Source of the DNA: Dysgonomonas hofstadii
Lineage (GTDB): Bacteria > Bacteroidota > Bacteroidia > Bacteroidales > Dysgonomonadaceae
Length of the DNA: 64,000 bases
NCBI RefSeq assembly: GCF_014196915.1
Contig: NZ_JACIEP010000007.1
Span: forward strand, 124,001-188,000
Reading direction: 5' to 3'
Shown: positions 18,083 to 26,973 of the stretch, one piece after another
Position numbering within the stretch: position 1 is the stretch's first letter
How the letters are laid out: every line of letters starts with the position of its first letter
Position numbers and translations under genes: made by a program
Notes under the pieces: generated by a model
Told to the model about the DNA's origin: nothing
Database searches by the model: none
The model's input: the letters and a program-made list of their open reading frames with translations, nothing else

Positions 18083-19480
18083 TCATTCTCCCGTAATCCG
18101 TTTAAACCGTTCCATCGTTGATATCACATTCTTCACATAACCGATAGCTTGCCCACTACGGAAATACCCGCTTTTGCAAACAGGATCGTTGTAGTATTCG
18201 GGATTGCTTTTCAATTCGAGATACTTTTCAACATTTCCTTCCCATACATACGGATTCGCCCCGTATTTTTCGGCCAGAGCCTGTGCGTCGTTTATATGTC
18301 CGTTCCCCGCATTATAGGCCGCAAGGATAAATTTCTCCCGTTCATTAATATCCGATATGCGACGGAAAATCTTATTCAGACGGTCGAGAAGTTCTACAGC
18401 CGCACCAATACTAAGGTCAGGGTTCATGCGGTCTTCACTCGACAAGCCCAGCGATGCCGCTGTACGTGGCATGAGTCCCATAATACCCGCAGCTCCTGCC
18501 CATGAAGTCAGGTTATTCTGAAAACGTGATTCGTGATAACAGATAGCAGCCAGAAACCGCCAGTCATACTGAGAACCTTTGGCATGTTTTTTAAACAACT
18601 CATCATAAACAGAAACAGCTCCTTTAGGTAAATCCTTAGGTGCTTCGTAGTCTCCTTCGACGGCCTGTTTACTCAGTTCAAAATATTTTTTAATTATGCT
18701 TTTATACACAGGAGTATTATCATTCTGTGTAAACCATTCATCCAGGGCTTTCGCCAGTTCAGGTGTATTTTTCCGCACAGCCCACGATGCGCGCTGTTCG
18801 AAACTTACCTGCAATGAGATATCTATATTACGGTAATAAGTGCGGTTCAGGCGGGCAATATACTCATCGGCTATGGTATATCTTATTTCATCACCGATGG
18901 CGACCTTGGCTATCAAATCCTCACTGGAGACTGTGTCCTCACTTACGGTATGTATCTTTATCCCACCTCCTAACTCAGAATCAAGGTTCAGCAGGCGCTG
19001 ATGATATTTGGTGTCTTTCTCCACATATACTTCTTTACCTATCAGGCCTGTAACGTCTTTTATAATAGTATCTCCCCTGTTCGCACGCTGCACAAGCACC
19101 TGATGCGTTATTTGCTGCAACCCGCAATAAGCGATAGAATCTTTCAAATCATTTTGTATGGGAACGGCATATGCAACAAGATCTCCTTCTCCGTTATTCA
19201 GCATTTCTATCAGACGGTTTGTATTCTCCGCAACCTTTACATTCAGTTTCAGTCCGTAATGATCACAAAAATCCTGCGCCAGATCATAATCATATCCCAT
19301 CGGCTCTTCTTTGTAGATAAAGTAAGAGGTAGATGTATTCAGGGTAATGATAGTGAGTTCTCCCTTCTCTTTTATCTGGGCGAAATCATATACAGGCTGC
19401 TCCGGTTTCTTTTTGCAAGAGAGGAAAAAGCAGAACAGCAGGATTGTGAAGAATGTTAAAAGTTGACAAAGTTGACGCAT
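18083..19480 (-). CDS. mltF: MltF-type lytic murein transglycosylase, lipoprotein
   Basis: 465 residues. Signal MRQLCQLLTFFTILLFCFFLSC with lipobox Cys22. Residues 35-270 form a family 3 periplasmic solute-binding domain (GELTIITLNTSTSYF, YDYDLAQDF). Residues 295-440 are an SLT domain with the catalytic Glu in ICYHESRFQNN and the GIMGLMP and YNAGNGHI motifs. It cuts peptidoglycan glycan strands at the outer membrane. The start codon and first eight codons lie inside a 27-bp sequence that recurs at 48454-48480, so the translation start has been taken from a dispersed repeat. Confidence 0.93.
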   Translation of the reverse strand: MRQLCQLLTFFTILLFCFFLSCKKKPEQPVYDFAQIKEKGELTIITLNTSTSYFIYKEEPMGYDYDLAQDFCDHYGLKLNVKVAENTNRLIEMLNNGEGDLVAYAVPIQNDLKDSIAYCGLQQITHQVLVQRANRGDTIIKDVTGLIGKEVYVEKDTKYHQRLLNLDSELGGGIKIHTVSEDTVSSEDLIAKVAIGDEIRYTIADEYIARLNRTYYRNIDISLQVSFEQRASWAVRKNTPELAKALDEWFTQNDNTPVYKSIIKKYFELSKQAVEGDYEAPKDLPKGAVSVYDELFKKHAKGSQYDWRFLAAICYHESRFQNNLTSWAGAAGIMGLMPRTAASLGLSSEDRMNPDLSIGAAVELLDRLNKIFRRISDINEREKFILAAYNAGNGHINDAQALAEKYGANPYVWEGNVEKYLELKSNPEYYNDPVCKSGYFRSGQAIGYVKNVISTMERFKRITGE

Positions 19481-19735
19481 ATTTCAGTTTTTGATTAATC
19501 CGGTTTCTTTATAATTTTTCTCTTTAACTAAAACCTGACAAACAACGTCCGGCAGAGCAAAGCGGAGCCAATTGAAAATCGCCGAAGCGTAGGCAAGGCA
19601 AATCTGACACATCTGACACTTTTGGCTCTTTCCATTTTTCATTCTTCATTTAAATATTGGCACACCGGCATATTATATAATCAGCACATTGATATATCTC
19701 ATAGATAAAGTTTCTGAAAAAAAATGCAACAAGTT
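19458..19735. repeat. Mosaic of dispersed repeat units
   Basis: This stretch holds several short units found elsewhere in the window. They are the 27-bp unit at 19458-19484 (again at 48454-48480), a unit at 19571-19603 resembling the 30-bp insert at 33335-33364, an AACCTGACA/ATCTGACACATCTGACA unit resembling 33195-33215, and a segment around 19660-19735 resembling 48557-48628. No gene was seen beyond the mltF start. Confidence 0.7.
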
Positions 19736-19736
19736 A

Positions 19737-20690
19737 TCAGAATAACGGCCTTTCAGAAATAAAACTTTCCAGTCTTATATTATATTCCGCGATCACACTA
19801 TGAATCACTTCTTCCGCTGTTGGCAGATCATCAATCAACGAGCTGATCTGTCCGATTTCCAGTTCTCCGTCTTTCATATCCCCTTCGAAGATCCCTTTCT
19901 TAGAGCGTCCACGGCCGAGCAGTTCACGCATTTCTTCTACTGATGCGCCTCTATCTTCCGCTGTCTGCACTTCTTGATAAAATTCATTCTTCACAAGACG
20001 TGTAGGACTTAGTTTTTTCAAAGACAATATTGTGTCGCCTTCTTTCAGTCCGATACACATTTCTTTGAATTCCTGTGAAGCGGAACTCTCCTGTGTCAGG
20101 GCAAAGCGTGTACCCATCTGTATACCTTCGGCTCCCAGTGCGAAGGCGGCAAGCATTCCTGCACCGGTACCGATACCCCCGGCGGCGATCAATGGGATAG
20201 ACAGGCTTTTCCTCACCTGCGGTATAAGTACCATTGTCGAGGTTTCTTCGCGCCCGTTATGTCCTCCGGCTTCGAAGCCCTCGGCTACAACAGCGTCTAC
20301 ACCAGCTTCTTCACATTTCAGTGCGAATTTCGAACTGGAAACCACATGGGCGACTTTTACCCCGTTATCCTGTAGTTTTTTTGTCCATAATTTCGGATTT
20401 CCGGCAGAGGTGAAAACAATTTTCACTCCTTCGGATATAATGATATCCATTATTTCTTCTATCTGGGGGTACATCAACGGAACGTTCACTCCGAAAGGCT
20501 TGTCGGTAGCTGCTTTGCATTTTTGAATATGTTCACACAGTGTTTCAGGGTGCATAGACCCTGCGCCAATCAGCCCAAGACCTCCGGCATTGCTTACAGC
20601 CGAGGCCAGACGCCAGCCACTACACCAAACCATACCACCTGAAATAACCGGGTATTTAATTCCAAATAAAGATGTTATTCTGTTACTCAT
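19737..20690 (-). CDS. FMN-dependent nitronate monooxygenase / FabK-like reductase
   Basis: 317 residues, TIM barrel of the 2-nitropropane dioxygenase/FabK superfamily. Key pieces are YPVISGGMVWCSGW at the start, GGLGLIGAGSM, the AEGFEAGGHNGRE segment with the active-site His, IAAGGIGTGAGMLAAFALGAEGIQMGTRF as the FMN phosphate site, and a C-terminal helix pair. It may oxidise nitronates or act as an enoyl-ACP reductase. FabI is encoded at 46603-47421, so an essential fatty-acid role is less likely. It lies 30 bases downstream of two small envelope genes on the same strand. Confidence 0.88.
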   Translation of the reverse strand: MSNRITSLFGIKYPVISGGMVWCSGWRLASAVSNAGGLGLIGAGSMHPETLCEHIQKCKAATDKPFGVNVPLMYPQIEEIMDIIISEGVKIVFTSAGNPKLWTKKLQDNGVKVAHVVSSSKFALKCEEAGVDAVVAEGFEAGGHNGREETSTMVLIPQVRKSLSIPLIAAGGIGTGAGMLAAFALGAEGIQMGTRFALTQESSASQEFKEMCIGLKEGDTILSLKKLSPTRLVKNEFYQEVQTAEDRGASVEEMRELLGRGRSKKGIFEGDMKDGELEIGQISSLIDDLPTAEEVIHSVIAEYNIRLESFISERPLF

Positions 20691-20720
20691 GTTTATTGTT
20701 TATATTTATTGTTTTAATTT

Positions 20721-21191
20721 TTAAAACGCGTATCCATCCTTTATATTTCCTTTCACATCTACTGTAATGAAGCAAGAATTGAAATCGTTTATAATGCTGG
20801 GAAGCTCTTTTGACTTCTTTATAAAAATATAATCAGTTTCTCTCAATAAAGGAAAATAGAAAGTATCAAGCTTTAAATAGGTATTTGTTTTAGATAGCAA
20901 TATTGTATCCTGAAAACTGTAAAGAGTTTTGTCATCATAAGGAAAACCAAAGCTATAACTATCTTCTAACGCATCTGCTGAGAGTCTACAAAATGAAACT
21001 TTCTTGTCTGATATCATCTTTAATAACATATTCGTCGCTTTGGGGGGCAGTTCGTAAATCATACTGTCGCTCTTAATAAATAAAGTGTCAGTATTTGATA
21101 AAAACGGAGTCACTTTATTGCCGCTTTTATTATTACCACATGCTATTATGAAAAAGACAACACAAAGAAGTAAGAATATTTTATAGATCAT
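20721..21191 (-). CDS. Small lipoprotein of unknown function, 156 aa
   Basis: Lipoprotein signal MIYKIFLLLCVVFFIIACGNN. The mature part has no recognised domain; it is predicted to be mostly beta-strand with several Lys- and Thr-rich segments (DTLFIKSDSMIYELPPKA). It starts four bases after the stop of the upstream acidic membrane protein, which suggests one transcript. Confidence 0.7.
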   Translation of the reverse strand: MIYKIFLLLCVVFFIIACGNNKSGNKVTPFLSNTDTLFIKSDSMIYELPPKATNMLLKMISDKKVSFCRLSADALEDSYSFGFPYDDKTLYSFQDTILLSKTNTYLKLDTFYFPLLRETDYIFIKKSKELPSIINDFNSCFITVDVKGNIKDGYAF

Positions 21192-21195
21192 TAGC

Positions 21196-22152
21196 TTATT
21201 GTTTTAATTTTTCCAATTGCTCTTTCGTGATAAAGATTTCCTTTTTCCCTCTCATTTTGGCATCTCCTACAGCGGATTGTACATCCGAATCGAGAAACTT
21301 GCCATAAGAGTAATATTCCACATCGCTAAGGGATATCTTTACTAAACCGTCATCCGGTTTTTCTCCAACTTCTGATTGCTCTTCCAGAGGCTTATATATT
21401 TCGGTTTCCGGCTCAATGATTACTTCTTCAGTGACCGGATATTCTTCATCATGTTCTGGAATTACATCTTCGGTTACTGTTTCCTTGTCAGCCTTTACCG
21501 ATGCCATTATATCCAGTAGATTCGGGGTATTACCAATGGTGACTTCCTTTTCTTTTTCCTCAATTTTTTCTTCCGTTACAATGACAGGAACAGGAGGAGG
21601 GGTTTCTTCTATTAGTGCCTCTTCCACGTAATCTTTATTATCTTCAAGGATATCTTCCAGTATTTCACCAATCTCTTCCGCTGTACTTAATTCTTCTTCA
21701 TACAGGCGATGCAGGGGAAGTGGACGCCTCTCGTCCTCCGGTAGCAATTCTACAGCTTTCTGTTTACTGAAACATTCTATTTCGAGAAAAGCCAGACCGG
21801 GACGGTTTGTTCTTAGTTCTATGGTAATTACTGCATCATTCCGGGTTTTTATTTCATATCCGAGCAGGTTGCGAAATGTAAAAGAGTATTTTTTATCTTG
21901 CACTGTGAAATAAAATTCTTCTTTATCGTCATCCACTTCGAAAGTATAAAAGCCTAAAGAACTCTCAAATACTTCATCACCGGAATATCCGGAACTGTAG
22001 GAGGTCGCTTTTGTTTGCAGCTGTGGAAATATCTGTCTGGGAATATCACTATTCTGATTTTGACTTTCATTCCGTTCTTTCCCTTTCTTTATAACGTACT
22101 GGATCAGCTTTATAAATAGAAAAATTAGAAACAAATAAAAAAGAGTTCCCAT
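21196..22152 (-). CDS. Membrane-anchored acidic protein of unknown function, 318 aa
   Basis: One N-terminal transmembrane helix (LFYLFLIFLFIKLIQYVI) and then a short basic stretch. Residues 60-150 look like a compact beta-rich domain. Residues 155-285 are very rich in Glu, Val and Pro and probably unstructured. The last 40 residues (SDVEYYSYGKFLDSDVQSAVGDAKMRGKKEIFITKEQL) look folded again. No family was recognised. It is the first gene of a likely three-gene transcript with the small lipoprotein and the FMN enzyme. Confidence 0.7.
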   Translation of the reverse strand: MGTLFYLFLIFLFIKLIQYVIKKGKERNESQNQNSDIPRQIFPQLQTKATSYSSGYSGDEVFESSLGFYTFEVDDDKEEFYFTVQDKKYSFTFRNLLGYEIKTRNDAVITIELRTNRPGLAFLEIECFSKQKAVELLPEDERRPLPLHRLYEEELSTAEEIGEILEDILEDNKDYVEEALIEETPPPVPVIVTEEKIEEKEKEVTIGNTPNLLDIMASVKADKETVTEDVIPEHDEEYPVTEEVIIEPETEIYKPLEEQSEVGEKPDDGLVKISLSDVEYYSYGKFLDSDVQSAVGDAKMRGKKEIFITKEQLEKLKQ

Positions 22153-22268
22153 CTGAAATACTTTTTAAATTTTAAATTCGCCAGAGCGTTAACAAACGTA
22201 CAAAAAAAAACATGATTTATAGATATTGTTAATTGAATTTTCGGGCAGGGACATACCGTATAAATATG

Positions 22269-22276
22269 TATATTTG
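22269..22276 (+). promoter_or_regulatory. Putative -7 promoter element
   Basis: TATATTTG fits TAnnTTTG. Transcription from it would start about 22283, inside the longer reading frame that opens at TTG 22233. This supports the ATG at 22299 as the true start of the DUF1080 gene. Confidence 0.55.
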
Positions 22277-22298
22277 GGTTTTTGATTTTAAAAGTAAT

Positions 22299-23201
22299 AT
22301 GAATAGAAAATTGATTACGAATATTTTTATTTTCGGATTAGCGGTTATTGCACTTTATTTTATTTCCTGTGTCTCGAAAAAACAGGATAGCGATAATTGG
22401 GAACAGCTTCTGGATAAAGATCTGTCAAAATGGGATATGTATCTGAGCTATGAAATAAAGAACGGATATGACGGTAAGGTTCCGGTTGATGCAAATGGAG
22501 ACACAATACAGCCTGTCGGTTACAACAATAACTACAAGAATGTGTTTTCGGTAACAGAAGAAGATAATGAACCGGTATTAAAGGTCAGTGGAGAAGTATA
22601 CGGGTGTGTTTTCACTAAAGCGAGTTACAGGAATTATCACCTGAAAGCAAAAATGAAGTGGGGCGATAAGAAGTGGGAGCCACGACTGGAGAAAGATATG
22701 GATTCGGGTATTCTTTATCATTCGCAAGGTGAATGCGGAATGGATTACTGGCGTACCTGGATGCTCAGCCATGAATTTCAACTGATCCAGAATGGCAATG
22801 AAGGTAGTTCTGGCGATTACTGGTGTATTGGCAATACTTATGTTAAAGTACGGGCAGAAAAAGACCCGGTCAAGGCTACTTTCAATCCGGATGCCCCGCC
22901 TATTCCATTAGGTGCAGGTACGGTTAACGGGCATTACTGCGCAGCCATAAAACCTGATGAAAAGGCTCATGGAGAATGGAACGACATCGAACTTATATGC
23001 TATGAAGGAAAGAGCCTGCACATCGTAAACGGGAAGGTGGTAATGGCTTTATCGGATCTCAGCTATGTGGAAAAAGATGTACTAATCCCTTTGGACGAGG
23101 GAAAAATACAACTCCAGAGCGAGGCGGCCGAGGTATTCTATAAAGATATCCGGATAAAGAACATCGATAAAATGCCGGATGCTTATTTGCAGTATTTTTG
23201 A
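22299..23201 (+). CDS. DUF1080 (3-keto-disaccharide hydrolase-like) lipoprotein
   Basis: 300 residues from the ATG at 22299, giving lipoprotein signal MNRKLITNIFIFGLAVIALYFISC. The mature protein is a concanavalin-like sandwich of the DUF1080 family: WEQLLDKDLSKWDMYL at the start, a YRNYHLKAKMKWG strand, DSGILYHSQGE, EFQLIQNG and a WNDIELICYEGKSLHIVNGKVV block at the end. Members bind or hydrolyse sugar derivatives, and some act on 3-keto-glycosides. The gene stands alone and ends 11 bases from the opposite gene. Confidence 0.87.
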   Translation: MNRKLITNIFIFGLAVIALYFISCVSKKQDSDNWEQLLDKDLSKWDMYLSYEIKNGYDGKVPVDANGDTIQPVGYNNNYKNVFSVTEEDNEPVLKVSGEVYGCVFTKASYRNYHLKAKMKWGDKKWEPRLEKDMDSGILYHSQGECGMDYWRTWMLSHEFQLIQNGNEGSSGDYWCIGNTYVKVRAEKDPVKATFNPDAPPIPLGAGTVNGHYCAAIKPDEKAHGEWNDIELICYEGKSLHIVNGKVVMALSDLSYVEKDVLIPLDEGKIQLQSEAAEVFYKDIRIKNIDKMPDAYLQYF

Positions 23202-23212
23202 AAATAGCGAAA

Positions 23213-24337
23213 TTACTGTATCTTAGATATAGACCTGATAAGTTTTTTATCTGTCAGCTCTATTTTTACCTTATATTTTATAGCGTCTTTTTTCTTTTTG
23301 CGGTCTCTATAGGTAAACTCCTCTACGACTGGAACTGAAATAAAATAAATACCTTTATTGTCTTGTATCACATCCAGTGAATCGCTGGTGTAAGTATAGG
23401 CTACAGATTTTATTTTACGGTTCTTCAGGTCTGTTTTCAGAGAATCGATAACCGCTTTCGGAGTTTTACCGTTCGAGGAATAAAATTTATCAATAGTATC
23501 GGGTATAGTTTTTGCAAATGATTTATCGTTGAGAGAGGATAAGGATTTAAAGAAGTTATCCAAAACTGCTTTCACTTCTTTCAGGTCTTCGCCTTCGACT
23601 GGCTTCAACTGACTCAGGTAATCATATCTTTCCTTAGCCTTTATTTCATATTCACCCGAATAACGTCCCAGTTTTACATTTTCGAGGTAAGCCAGGTAAG
23701 ATGCCGCCGTATTTTCATTCGATGTGGTTATCCAGCTAAGAGAATCTATGACAAGAGTAATTTCACGGGCATAAGGTGTTTCGGGATGATCTCTGAGGAA
23801 AGTAAACAATGCATCCACATTGTTTGTGTTACGCAGGGTTTCCCATTCTTTCCGCTCGCCTTCGCGCAATTCCCTTATTCTGCTCTGGGCTTCGTCACTG
23901 TATTTTCCATCGGGGTATTGCACCAGATATTTAGAATAAGCCAGAGGTGTATTTTCCTCTATACACTGATTCCAGTAATTGCTTTCTGTTCCTTCGCGGT
24001 TCTTTTTTTCTACAAAACTCAAAGAACTATAGATTCCTACGGCAATCAGTAATCCCAAACAAACCCCGAAGAATATATAAAGGCCTTTGCCGTTTTTAGT
24101 TTTTGAAGATTCGATGTCAGCGGCAGCCACAGGATTATCTTCAACAACAGTTTCCTGCTCTTCTTCCAGTAATTCTTCCCCTTCTTCTTCCAGTATTTCC
24201 TCCAGTTCCTGATGTGTCAGCAATTCGTCGGGATAAGCATTCTGGGCTATTTCCTGACAATCGCGGCAAAAAGTTTCTCCCTCATGTACAGGCTTGCCGC
24301 AAAGCGGGCATCTGTTTTCATTATCGTTGTCGGCCAT
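23213..24337 (-). CDS. Zinc-ribbon membrane protein, 374 aa
   Basis: The N-terminus has a four-Cys zinc ribbon (CPLCGKPVHEGETFCRDC). A Glu-rich stretch follows, then one transmembrane helix (GLYIFFGVCLGLLIAVGIYSSL, residues 85-105), so the ribbon is cytoplasmic. The outer part holds TPR-like or coiled helices with LVQYPDGKYSDEAQSRIREL segments. A C-terminal beta domain (VAYTYTSDSLDVIQDNKGIYFISVPVVEEF) resembles NTF2-like folds. The function is unknown; the layout recalls Bacteroides zinc-ribbon sensors of envelope state. Confidence 0.75.
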   Translation of the reverse strand: MADNDNENRCPLCGKPVHEGETFCRDCQEIAQNAYPDELLTHQELEEILEEEGEELLEEEQETVVEDNPVAAADIESSKTKNGKGLYIFFGVCLGLLIAVGIYSSLSFVEKKNREGTESNYWNQCIEENTPLAYSKYLVQYPDGKYSDEAQSRIRELREGERKEWETLRNTNNVDALFTFLRDHPETPYAREITLVIDSLSWITTSNENTAASYLAYLENVKLGRYSGEYEIKAKERYDYLSQLKPVEGEDLKEVKAVLDNFFKSLSSLNDKSFAKTIPDTIDKFYSSNGKTPKAVIDSLKTDLKNRKIKSVAYTYTSDSLDVIQDNKGIYFISVPVVEEFTYRDRKKKKDAIKYKVKIELTDKKLIRSISKIQ

Positions 24338-24362
24338 AATTTCAGTTATTTTCCAAATACAA

Positions 24363-24370
24363 CAAATATA
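24363..24370 (-). promoter_or_regulatory. Putative -7 promoter element
   Basis: CAAATATA on the plus strand reads TATATTTG on the minus strand. It is about 25 bases upstream of the zinc-ribbon protein start. No convincing -33 element. Confidence 0.5.
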
Positions 24371-24572
24371 TTTTCTTATTGTTTTGCAGGTGTCCAGGTC
24401 TACCTTTATGATAATCTACTCTTTCCCTTCAAATTACTATGAATAAATAAAACTGGTTCCGGATTAATATTTTGTAAAAAAATTATATAATTTTGGACTC
24501 GGAACAGGAAGAATATGTAAACCTTTTTTTCTGTCAAATGTTTTAACTATAAAAGCCTACTACAAACTTACG

Positions 24573-24580
24573 TATTTTTG
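24573..24580 (+). promoter_or_regulatory. Putative -7 promoter element
   Basis: TATTTTTG fits TAnnTTTG and overlaps the TTG that opens the long form of the next frame. This supports the ATG at 24602 as start. Confidence 0.55.
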
Positions 24581-24601
24581 TACAATAATTGCTCAAGCCC
24601 A

Positions 24602-25138
24602 ATGGATACATTAGCAATAATAGAAAAATATTATAAAAAAGACTCTGAACTTTACTCAATACTGGTTAATCACAGTGTCAATGTAATGGATAAAGCTTTA
24701 TCGATTGCTGAGAAGCATACAGAGTTGAATATCGATACCGAATTTGTAAAAGAAGCAGCCATGCTTCATGATATCGGTATATTTCTTACCAATGCGCCAT
24801 CTATAAAGTGCTTCGGTATAGCTCCTTATATTTGTCACGGCTACTTAGGCCGCGAAATCCTCGACAGAGAAGGTCTTCCTAAACATGGTCTTGTATGTGA
24901 ACGCCATACAGGTACAGGGATATCTCTCGATGAAATAGTTGAAACAAATATGCCATTGCCTCATCGCGATATGCGTCCGGTGAGTATAGAAGAGAAAGTT
25001 ATCTGCTTTGCCGATTGCTTCTTTTCGAAAACCCGCCCCGGAGAAGAAAGACCAATCGAAAAGATAAAACATAGCCTGTCTAAATTCGGGAAAGAACCTG
25101 TAAGACAGTTTGAAAAGTGGATGGCAATATTCCTTTAA
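24602..25138 (+). CDS. HD-domain phosphohydrolase
   Basis: 178 residues from ATG 24602. The metal-binding residues of the HD superfamily are seen as His24 (VNHSVNV), His56-Asp57 in AAMLHDIGIF and a later GLVCERHTGTG segment. The order resembles small HDIG-type domains of phosphohydrolases acting on nucleotides or phosphorylated metabolites. The substrate is not known. The gene stands alone. Confidence 0.88.
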   Translation: MDTLAIIEKYYKKDSELYSILVNHSVNVMDKALSIAEKHTELNIDTEFVKEAAMLHDIGIFLTNAPSIKCFGIAPYICHGYLGREILDREGLPKHGLVCERHTGTGISLDEIVETNMPLPHRDMRPVSIEEKVICFADCFFSKTRPGEERPIEKIKHSLSKFGKEPVRQFEKWMAIFL

Positions 25139-25185
25139 AGCTATAAAAGCGAATAATGGGACATAAGGGGATGAACAATTTTCAC

Positions 25186-25193
25186 TATCTTCG
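25186..25193 (+). promoter_or_regulatory. Possible variant -7 element
   Basis: TATCTTCG, one base from the consensus, 43 bases before the barrel protein start. The same variant is seen at 6749-6756. Confidence 0.35.
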
Positions 25194-25236
25194 TCTGATC
25201 TAACACTTATAAAATTATTCACTAAGCTAAGTACTT

Positions 25237-25740
25237 ATGAAAAAAATATTATTGGGAATATTTATCTTATTTTTAGGACTGTCCTCAGTTTCAGCACAAG
25301 ATCAGTATGGAAGATTCTCTCTGGCCGGAAACATTAATTACGGAACAAATATAGAATCGCTCGGGATAGGATTACGTGGACAATATGGTTTTACTGACTA
25401 TATAAGAGGATCAATGGAATATAAATATTATATAGACAGGCACAACGTTAGCGCCTGGGGAATTACTGTCGATGCGCATTATGTATTTGGTGTCTCCAAC
25501 ACTGTTTCCCTTTATCCGATAGCGGGGGTAACAGTGTCGAGATGGACTACCGATTTTGGACGAAGTAATATTGAGGGAATTGAAGGTAAATTCAGTCAGA
25601 ATCGTCTCGGATGCAATCTGGGGTTTGCCGGACAAATCGCTCTAAGCGAAAACACTTTTGTGCAACTGGAAGCAAAAGAATCCCTGATAAAAGATCATAC
25701 CCAATTTGTTGTATCAGTAGGGTTTATGTATCAGTTCTAA
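25237..25740 (+). CDS. Small outer-membrane beta-barrel protein
   Basis: 167 residues with a signal peptide MKKILLGIFILFLGLSSVSAQ. The mature part alternates amphipathic strands (RFSLAGNINYG, GLRGQYGFTDYIRGSMEYKYY, WGITVDAHYVFG) and ends in VVSVGFMYQF, with terminal Phe as usual for BamA-assembled barrels. An eight-stranded OmpX/OmpW-like barrel fits the length. The function is unknown. A strong terminator follows. Confidence 0.82.
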   Translation: MKKILLGIFILFLGLSSVSAQDQYGRFSLAGNINYGTNIESLGIGLRGQYGFTDYIRGSMEYKYYIDRHNVSAWGITVDAHYVFGVSNTVSLYPIAGVTVSRWTTDFGRSNIEGIEGKFSQNRLGCNLGFAGQIALSENTFVQLEAKESLIKDHTQFVVSVGFMYQF

Positions 25741-25769
25741 ACAACCGGAGCAAAGATGTTTATATAACG

Positions 25770-25799
25770 CGAGGCTTAATTTTTTGAGCCTCGTTTTTT
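25770..25799 (+). terminator. Rho-independent terminator
   Basis: CGAGGCT pairs with AGCCTCG, followed by six T. It is 30 bases after the barrel gene and touches the end of the opposite HTH gene. Confidence 0.88.
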
Positions 25800-26754
25800 A
25801 TAAGATCGATTTCACTATATCACGTTGCTGTGAGAAATATTCATTGCGCTGCAATTCTCCCGATACCGATATAAGTGTGGAGAAACGAACCAGCGATTTT
25901 ATCCAGCTTTTATGTTTTTTACATATTTTGTCGTTGTCGCACGAAAGATGATCTATACAGTATACCCCGACGGAACATGACTGAAATTCGGGCCCTTCTA
26001 TATATGTATAGGTACAATCAAATGAAATATGGGATATATACATATCCAGTTTTTTCTTGTGCAGGGTCATACCTGACGAGGCACACCGTTCCATATCATC
26101 TAACAATAGGGACATATCCCTCTTTATGATAGCTATGTCTTCGTCATTCACCATGCCCAGTCCCTGAAAATACTTTACAATTTCGATATAATCCTGAAAG
26201 ATGCCTTTATCAAGGATCAAAACAGAATTTATATCCTGCATGACTGACGACATTTTTTTTTGCTCAACAAATATATTATGTGGAATTTCTATATCCAGCA
26301 AACTTTTTGGGTTAAGTTGAAGATGTAGCTGATAAAACAATATTCTTATATATATCTGTGCCAAAGATTCGTAGCGGAATAAAAATTCCTGAGGGAGAGT
26401 TCGTTGTGCTCTGTAGGATTTGCTGCCAGGAGAATCTTTGATAGACTCTACTGCCCTGATTATCTGAGACATCATCCTTGAATATTCTTCTATTGGCCTA
26501 TCTGAAAACACAGCATTGGAATGAAACGCATATATATCGTCCCGTTTTGTTCCGGCCATGACGTCTAGTGATATGTTCAGTTTTCTGCAAATAGCAATAG
26601 CTTCTTCAAGGCTAAATGGTATTTCGCCGCGAAGCCTGCGATAGGCAGCCTCTTTTCCGATAGGAATAATATCCATCAAGAGATCCACTGTGTTTTCTTT
26701 CTCGGAGGTCTTCTTTTTCAGAGTATTGATTAGCTCCGTATTTATTTCACTCAT
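25798..26754 (-). CDS. HTH-domain regulator with long C-terminal region, 318 aa
   Basis: The start is set at MSEINTELINTLKKKTSE; an upstream codon adds 13 unlikely residues. Residues 20-70 (LLMDIIPIGKEAAYRRLRGEIPF, LEEAIAICRKLNISLDVMAG) look like a helix-turn-helix. The long C-terminal part is helical, with a Cys-rich stretch (CDNDKICKKHK) near the end. No sensor domain was recognised. It resembles Bacteroidetes single-component regulators of unknown target. A perfect 11-bp inverted repeat lies 80-140 bases upstream. Confidence 0.7.
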   Translation of the reverse strand: MSEINTELINTLKKKTSEKENTVDLLMDIIPIGKEAAYRRLRGEIPFSLEEAIAICRKLNISLDVMAGTKRDDIYAFHSNAVFSDRPIEEYSRMMSQIIRAVESIKDSPGSKSYRAQRTLPQEFLFRYESLAQIYIRILFYQLHLQLNPKSLLDIEIPHNIFVEQKKMSSVMQDINSVLILDKGIFQDYIEIVKYFQGLGMVNDEDIAIIKRDMSLLLDDMERCASSGMTLHKKKLDMYISHISFDCTYTYIEGPEFQSCSVGVYCIDHLSCDNDKICKKHKSWIKSLVRFSTLISVSGELQRNEYFSQQRDIVKSIL

Positions 26755-26832
26755 ATTAGTATATGTTTTTAACAGAAAAAGACCCTTACCCAAATTATTA
26801 TTTTTCGGTAATGAGCATTATAGCAAAAAAAA

Positions 26833-26894
26833 AGAACAGTTTAAACCTACCGTATTTTATGTAAAAAACAAACCGGATAGTTCTAAACTGTTCT
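26833..26894. promoter_or_regulatory. Spaced perfect inverted repeat upstream of the HTH gene
   Basis: AGAACAGTTTA at 26833-26843 and TAAACTGTTCT at 26884-26894 are exact reverse complements, separated by 40 bases. They lie in the gap between the HTH gene and exbD. This could be a looped operator or a transcript hairpin. Confidence 0.5.
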
Positions 26895-26973
26895 ATTCGA
26901 GAGTAAATATAGTGAAAGATTTTTATTAGTTAATCTTCCATATAAATATTTTGACAGGTAAGGTCATTTTATA

